Source: Piliocolobus tephrosceles
Lineage: Eukaryota; Chordata; Mammalia; Primates; Cercopithecidae
Direction: 5' to 3'
DNA: 64,000 nt
NCBI RefSeq assembly: GCF_002776525.5
Contig: NC_045434.1
Location: 118,591,075-118,655,074, forward strand
The translations under genes and the position numbers were made by a program. Positions 58,905-64,000 of the stretch are shown here, piece by piece. Under the pieces are notes generated by a model, which did no database searches, was not told the DNA's origin, and worked only from the letters and a program-made list of their open reading frames with translations. Position 1 is the stretch's first letter. Each line of letters opens with the position of its first letter.

Positions 58905-60839
58905 TGGCAAGCCACATCCCAGGTGCTCTTCTTAAGTCTTCCAAGTTAAGAGGCAACTACAGGTCAGTGAGTGCCCACTGAGGGAACATATTGTCCCATT
59001 CAATCTGATCAAATAAGGTTCTGGTGATCGCATTAAATCTGCCTTAGACTGGGAAGCAGTTGCAGGCCAATGATTACTGGCAGAGGGGGCATCTGGCTCT
59101 GCCCCACCCCAGCTATTGAGCAGTAACTCTACCACACCTGAGTTCTCTGCTTAAGCCTTCTGTAGGCCAGGAGGTGAGCCCAAGACCACACATACCTGTG
59201 GGGCATAATTTCTGGCTTTGCCACTTCATGTGGCTGAACAGTAACCCCAGAGACCTCACTCAGCCTGGAAGCTCATCATATAGCCTTACCCAACTGCAGA
59301 TTGTAAACAACAATATGGCCCAGTCAGAAAGACAACCTGAAACCTCGCCTAATTAGAGATTATTGCAGAGCCCAGATGGGAAATCCACCTGCTGGCAGAC
59401 AGCCAATGGTCTCCCCAGACCATGCAGCAGTCAACAGTACTATTTAACCTCAGAGCACAGGAAGCAACAAAACCCATCTAGACAACCTGAAACCAAGGTC
59501 TGCCTGTCCAGGATTGCTCTCAGCTGGTTCATCCAGAATCTCAGGCTAGACTAAATAGCAAAGGTATATTGACACCAAAGAATGTCAGCAAAACTGGAAG
59601 TCTTGGCCATCTCCTTAAATGTGCAGGGACCAAAGTAAAAAATATATATATATGAAAAATCAGGAAAACATGACATCACCAAAGGAAACTAAGAAATCTC
59701 TAGTAATGGACCCAGAAGAAGTGGAAATCTTTTACATGGCTGACAAAGAGTTCAGAATGATTCTATTTAAATAGTTTGGTGAACAAGAATATACAGATAG
59801 AAAATTAAACATTATTTGGAAAACAATTGATGAATAAAATGAGCCATTTGACAAAGAAATAGAAACAATAAAAAAGCAATCCTAGGGATAAATAATAAAT
59901 AACAAAGGATCATAAGAAATTACTACAATTATACCAACACATTGGATAAACTAGAAGAAATGGATAAATTTCTAGATACATACAATTGGAATAATGAATA
60001 AACAGAAAGTATGAGCAGACCAATAGTGAGTAAGGAGATTGAATCAGTATCAAAAAGAAAAGCACAGGATCAGATAGCTCCACTGCTGAATTCCACCAAA
60101 CTTTTACAAACTAAAACAGTAAGATACTACTGTATACCTATTAGAACCACCAAATCCAAAAACACTGGCAACACCAAATGCTAACAAGGATGTAGAGTAA
60201 GAGGAATTCGCATTCATTGCTGGAGGGAATGCAAGAATGTCATAGCCATTTTGGAAGACACTAAAAAAACTCTTTTCATGCATTACCCAAAGGTGTTAAA
60301 AACATGTCCAAACAAAAATCCTGTACATAGATACATAGATGCTTTTTGTAGCTTTATTTGTAATTGGTAAAACTTGGAAGCAACCAAGATATCCCTCAGG
60401 AAATGCACAGGTAAATAAACTGTGGTACATCTGGACAATGAAATAGTATTCAGTGCTAAAAAGAGCTATTGAGCCATGAAAAGACATTGAGGAACTTTAC
60501 ATGTATACTTCTAAATGAATGAAGCCAATCTAAAAAGACTACATACTATATGATTCTAACTCTGTGATCTTTTGGAAAAGACAAAGCTATAGAGACAGCA
60601 AAAAGATAAATGGTTTTCACAGGTTACACACACACACAGAGAGATGAACTGGGGGAACATAGTAAAATTTTAGTACAGTGAAACTACTATGAGTGGTACT
60701 ATAATTGTGGATACATTTCATTATCCATTTAACAAAACCTGTAGTATGTACAATATCAAAGGTGGACCCTAATGTAAACTGTGGACTCTGGGTGGTAATG
60801 CTAATGTGAGCATACGCTCATCAGTTGTAACAAATGTAC
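58905..60839 (+). mobile_element. Internally deleted L1 with 5' UTR to 3' UTR
   Basis: 58905-59630 resembles an L1 5' UTR (TGGGCATCTGG-type, GACAGCCAATGGTCTCCCC at 59399), 59640-59900 ORF1 start (AATCAGGAAAACATGACATCACC), 59900-60110 a piece of ORF2, and 60110-60839 the ORF2 end and 3' UTR. Roughly 6 kb of a full L1 is reduced to 1.9 kb. (CA)n at 60628. Confidence 0.65.
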
Positions 60840-60845
60840 CCCTCT

Positions 60846-61396
60846 TTATTAGTCAGGGTTTCTTAAAGTGACAGAACTAACAGATAGTGTATATGAAGGG
60901 GAGTTTATTAAGGATTATTGACTCACATGATCACAAGCTGAAGTCCCACAATAGGCCGTCTGCAAGCTGGGGAGCAAGGAAGCCAGTCCAACTACCAAAA
61001 CCTTAAAAGTAGGGAAGACAACAGCACAGCCTTCAGTCTGTAGCAGAAGGCCCAGTGGCCTTCCGCAGCGGCAAACTACTGTTGTTAAGTCCAAGAGTCT
61101 AAAAGCTGAAGAACTTGGAGTCTGATGTTTGAGGTCAGGAAGCATCTAGCACGGGAGTAAGATGAAGGTCCAAAGACTGGGCAAGTCAGTTCCTTCCATC
61201 TTCTTCTGTTTGCTTTATTCTAGCCATGCTGGCAGCTGATTAGATGGTGCCCACCCAGATTGAGGGTGGGTCTACCTCTCCCATTCTACTGACTCAAGTG
61301 TTAATCTCCTTTGGCAACACCCTCACAAACACACCCAGGAACAATATTTTACATCCTTCAATCCAATCAAGTTGACACTCAGTATTAACCATCACA
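60846..61396 (+). mobile_element. ERVL-type LTR (MLT2-like)
   Basis: TTATTAGTCAGGGTTTC to TATTAACCATCACA, 551 bp. The duplication CCCTCT lies at 60840-60845 and 61397-61402. The L1 3' UTR resumes on the far side. Family is by eye. Confidence 0.7.
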
Positions 61397-61402
61397 CCCT
61401 CT

Positions 61403-61560
61403 ACTGGGGAGTGTTGGTTGTGGGGGAATCTATGCGTGTGTGGGAACAGAGTGTACATGGGAAACATTCTACTCAATTTTGCTAAAACTTCTCTAAAGAA
61501 AAGGCTGTTAAAAATTATTGTATAGTGCCTCCCAGTCTCTTAAAGCTGTAAAGGTCTATA
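61403..61560 (+). mobile_element. L1 3' UTR end, after the LTR
   Basis: GGGAATCTATGCGTGTGTGGG and CTCAATTTTGCTAAAACTTC are the end of an L1MB-type 3' UTR. Confidence 0.75.
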
Positions 61561-63771
61561 TCCCATTCCAGTTGAACTACTGATTACTATTGTTTATAAA
61601 GATATAGTGCGTATGTGTGTAAATACACACATAGATGTCACAATCTCTGATTCCTTTTTCCTTCATTCCATTTATGTTTGTCTCAGTCATTACAAAAGCT
61701 GAAATTCCTTTATTAGAATGGAACCACATTTTTTGGTTGTGGTACAACAGTTTCATCTATTTTTTTCTATGTCCATGTTTGATTCATGTAAATCATAATG
61801 TTTTCTTAATTTAATTTAAAGGTAAGTTGCTTCTCTACCTTTTATTCTATACTGTATTAAAGAAACTTCAATGTGCGATATATTTATAGTAACTTTTTTA
61901 TCCTAATCTTTTCTCTCTTAATATGCAACATGCTATTTCCCATGCCAATCTATTGTAATAACGTAGAGAAATATTTCATAATATTAATGCATTTTTATAT
62001 TCACTAATAGCCAAAATGATAATTTTACTTTATTCCTATATAGGTTTTTATCTCTGTTCAATAAATATTTTCCTGAAATATATACAAAGAACCATGATAG
62101 TCGTTGAGGATAAAATGATAAAGCAAGATAAAATTCCTTTCATGATCTCACATTCTAGCTGGAAGAAGGTTCATTTGATCTGATAACTGAAAGAACTAAA
62201 TGTAAGTTCTTCAGACTGGAAGAAAAGTAAACTTAGATTAGTGGACATGTACTAGATGAATTACAAAGGAAGAGGGAAAGAAATTATCTGTGTGCAAAGT
62301 CACTGGGCACCTGAAAAACATGGATGTTGGAGGAGCGGTGGAAGTATGAAGCTGCATTAGTACATTGATAAAAATTATACTGTTCACACCAAGTTAAGGT
62401 TTTTAACATTAGTCCATAGGCAAGCAGAGCTATCAAAATTATTGAAATGGAAGAGTGAAATATCAGAACGAGTTTCAGAACAAAAATCCTGACGGAAGTT
62501 TGACAAATGAAATGAGATGAAATAAAATAGAATTGAAAAAATATTTTAAATCATAACAGCAATTCTCAAGAGAGGATTAACAAAAATAAGATAGCAGAAG
62601 TGGAACTAGAAAGTAGAGGATATTTCTAAAGTAGAATTGAAAAGACTAGGGGACCATTTAATATCATGGTAATGGAGAAGAAGGATTTAAGTTTAACCCT
62701 GAGGTTTGAATTTGTGATATTGATTGAATGGTGATTTTATGAGCAGAGTTCAAAAACTAGTCTGAATTGCTTAATAGAGGAGGGATTAGTAAAGAATAGC
62801 ACAAGTCTCCACAGAACTTTTATAAAGAAATGTACATTAGACAATGGATATACTTATTTTTACATTGAGAGGGTGAGACTAGAGATACCTAACTTTCGTC
62901 CATCTGTGACTAATTGAAGTGAGTTAAAGAAATCCCTTAAAGAGAATATGCAGTGTGAGATGAAAAGAGGCTCAAGGATGGGGCCACTGATTACATCAAC
63001 ATTAGTAGATATCAAAGATTAAAATGTAAGAACGCATAGCTCCAACTTTTCTGCATAGATACTTTCACAATAATGTTTTCTAACTTTAAACATCCTTTGC
63101 AAATACTTATTTGAATGGTAAATTATAATTTTAGTAAGACTCTATATGGTTATTCAAACATTAATATTCTTTTAAATTAAACCTACCTAATCTAATTGCT
63201 CTCAAAATGCATCAATATTCTATTATATTTTCTCAATCATCTCATGGAGATAAATGCCTCCAAAATAAAATTAAAAACATAAGTCTTTTGAAAAGGGAAT
63301 AAATAATGAGTTAATACCCTTTCTATGATTTGTTCTTCAACATGTTTAGGGGGATTTTGTTTAATGGAGAGTGGTATAGTCTCATACAGTATAACTCATA
63401 TCAAAACTGTATATACATTAGAAGAATAGAAAATATTATTTGCAAAGAGAGAGGTTGTCTAATTGCCATATGCATCAGTGACAATCAGCAGGAATCAACC
63501 GATACCAGAATGCCAAAGTTGAAAAACAAAATGCAAAGAAATTTAGATGTGAAGACAATATTTTCTAAAATTTAAGAATGAGCTAGTATGTCAGGATAGT
63601 TTTGTTAGTCACCCTAATATAGTATAACATATCTATATTAGTGGATTATGATAGATATATGCACTACTCAATTTATTAATTTACTCATTTTTTTTCATTT
63701 ATATATTCGTTTCAAAAAAAAGAAAAAAGAAAAAAAGAAAACTTCAGAAGCTAAGTTTAAAAGATGAGAAA
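61561..63771. other. No gene seen
   Basis: AT-rich. A faint L2/MIR-like piece may lie at 62050-62165 (TTCAATAAATATTTTCCTG). The 81-codon frame at 63330-63575 has no recognisable feature. Confidence 0.4.
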
Positions 63772-64000
63772 TGTGGCCGGGTGTGTGGCTCACTCCTGTA
63801 ATTTTAACACTTAGGGAGGCCACGGCAGGCAGATTGCCTGAGCTCAAGAGTTTGAGACCAGCCCATCTTTACTAAAATACAAAAATATTAGCCAGGTGTA
63901 GTGGTGTATACCTGTAATCACAGCTATTCGGGAGGCCGAGGCAGGAGAATCTCTTGAACCTGGGAGGTGGAGGTTGTAGTGATGAGTAGAGATTGTGTCA
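63772..64000 (+). mobile_element. Alu, cut by the window end
   Basis: GTGGCCGGGTGTGTGGCTCAC at 63774 begins a + strand Alu that runs off the end. It lacks about 30 bp after AGACCAGCC. Confidence 0.85.

Overview
This window is nuclear DNA from an Old World monkey (macaque/baboon-type cercopithecid). Several young Alu copies (10601-10941, 21994-22314, 25548-25855, 28674-28980) carry the CACCTCGCCCGGCTAG and GGCTTGAGCCACC variants (or their complements), which I associate with the cercopithecid AluYR lineage rather than human AluY. No host protein-coding exon, tRNA, rRNA or other cellular gene could be supported. Nearly all open frames in the window lie inside retroelements or simple repeats.

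Region by region. 1-10010: an L1 3' end on the + strand, split by an old HERV-K-like (HML, betaretrovirus-related) provirus on the - strand at 224-8409. The provirus has both LTRs, a lysine-tRNA primer binding site, a polypurine tract, and decayed gag, dUTPase/pro, pol and env. A MER11-like solo LTR is nested in its 3' LTR. 10020-19770: old L1M, HAL1-like, MLT1, MER2, L2-like and Alu pieces. 19963-21186: a 290-bp sequence present twice around an L1 ORF2 fragment. 22543-24805: a ~76-bp-period minisatellite whose first block is on one strand and whose second block is inverted across a TAAT-rich spacer, with a third short block flipped back. 25500-30110: an L1M ORF2 tract broken by a Tigger-like element and three Alus, one of which holds a tiny L1 tail. 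34370-37379: an ancient L1 3' end, an ERV1 solo LTR and an LTR5-like (HML-2 type) solo LTR sitting between two 220-bp direct repeats. 38199-38252: a perfect 24-bp-arm hairpin. 47132-49461: a complete THE1/MST MaLR element. 54844-55394: another ERV1 LTR. 56780-61560: L1M elements carrying an Alu and an MLT2-like LTR. The window ends inside an Alu.

Nothing here acts as a set of cooperating genes. The nested insertions give a relative timeline: L1M/MLT1/L2 first, then the HML provirus, ERV1, MaLR and MLT2 LTRs, and finally AluY and LTR5. The most interesting features are structural: the inverted minisatellite, the LTR5 at the junction of a 220-bp duplication, the template-switch-like hairpin and the duplication flanking the L1 fragment. 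No previously undescribed functional system was found. Subfamily names come from recognition by eye and were not checked against a repeat library.
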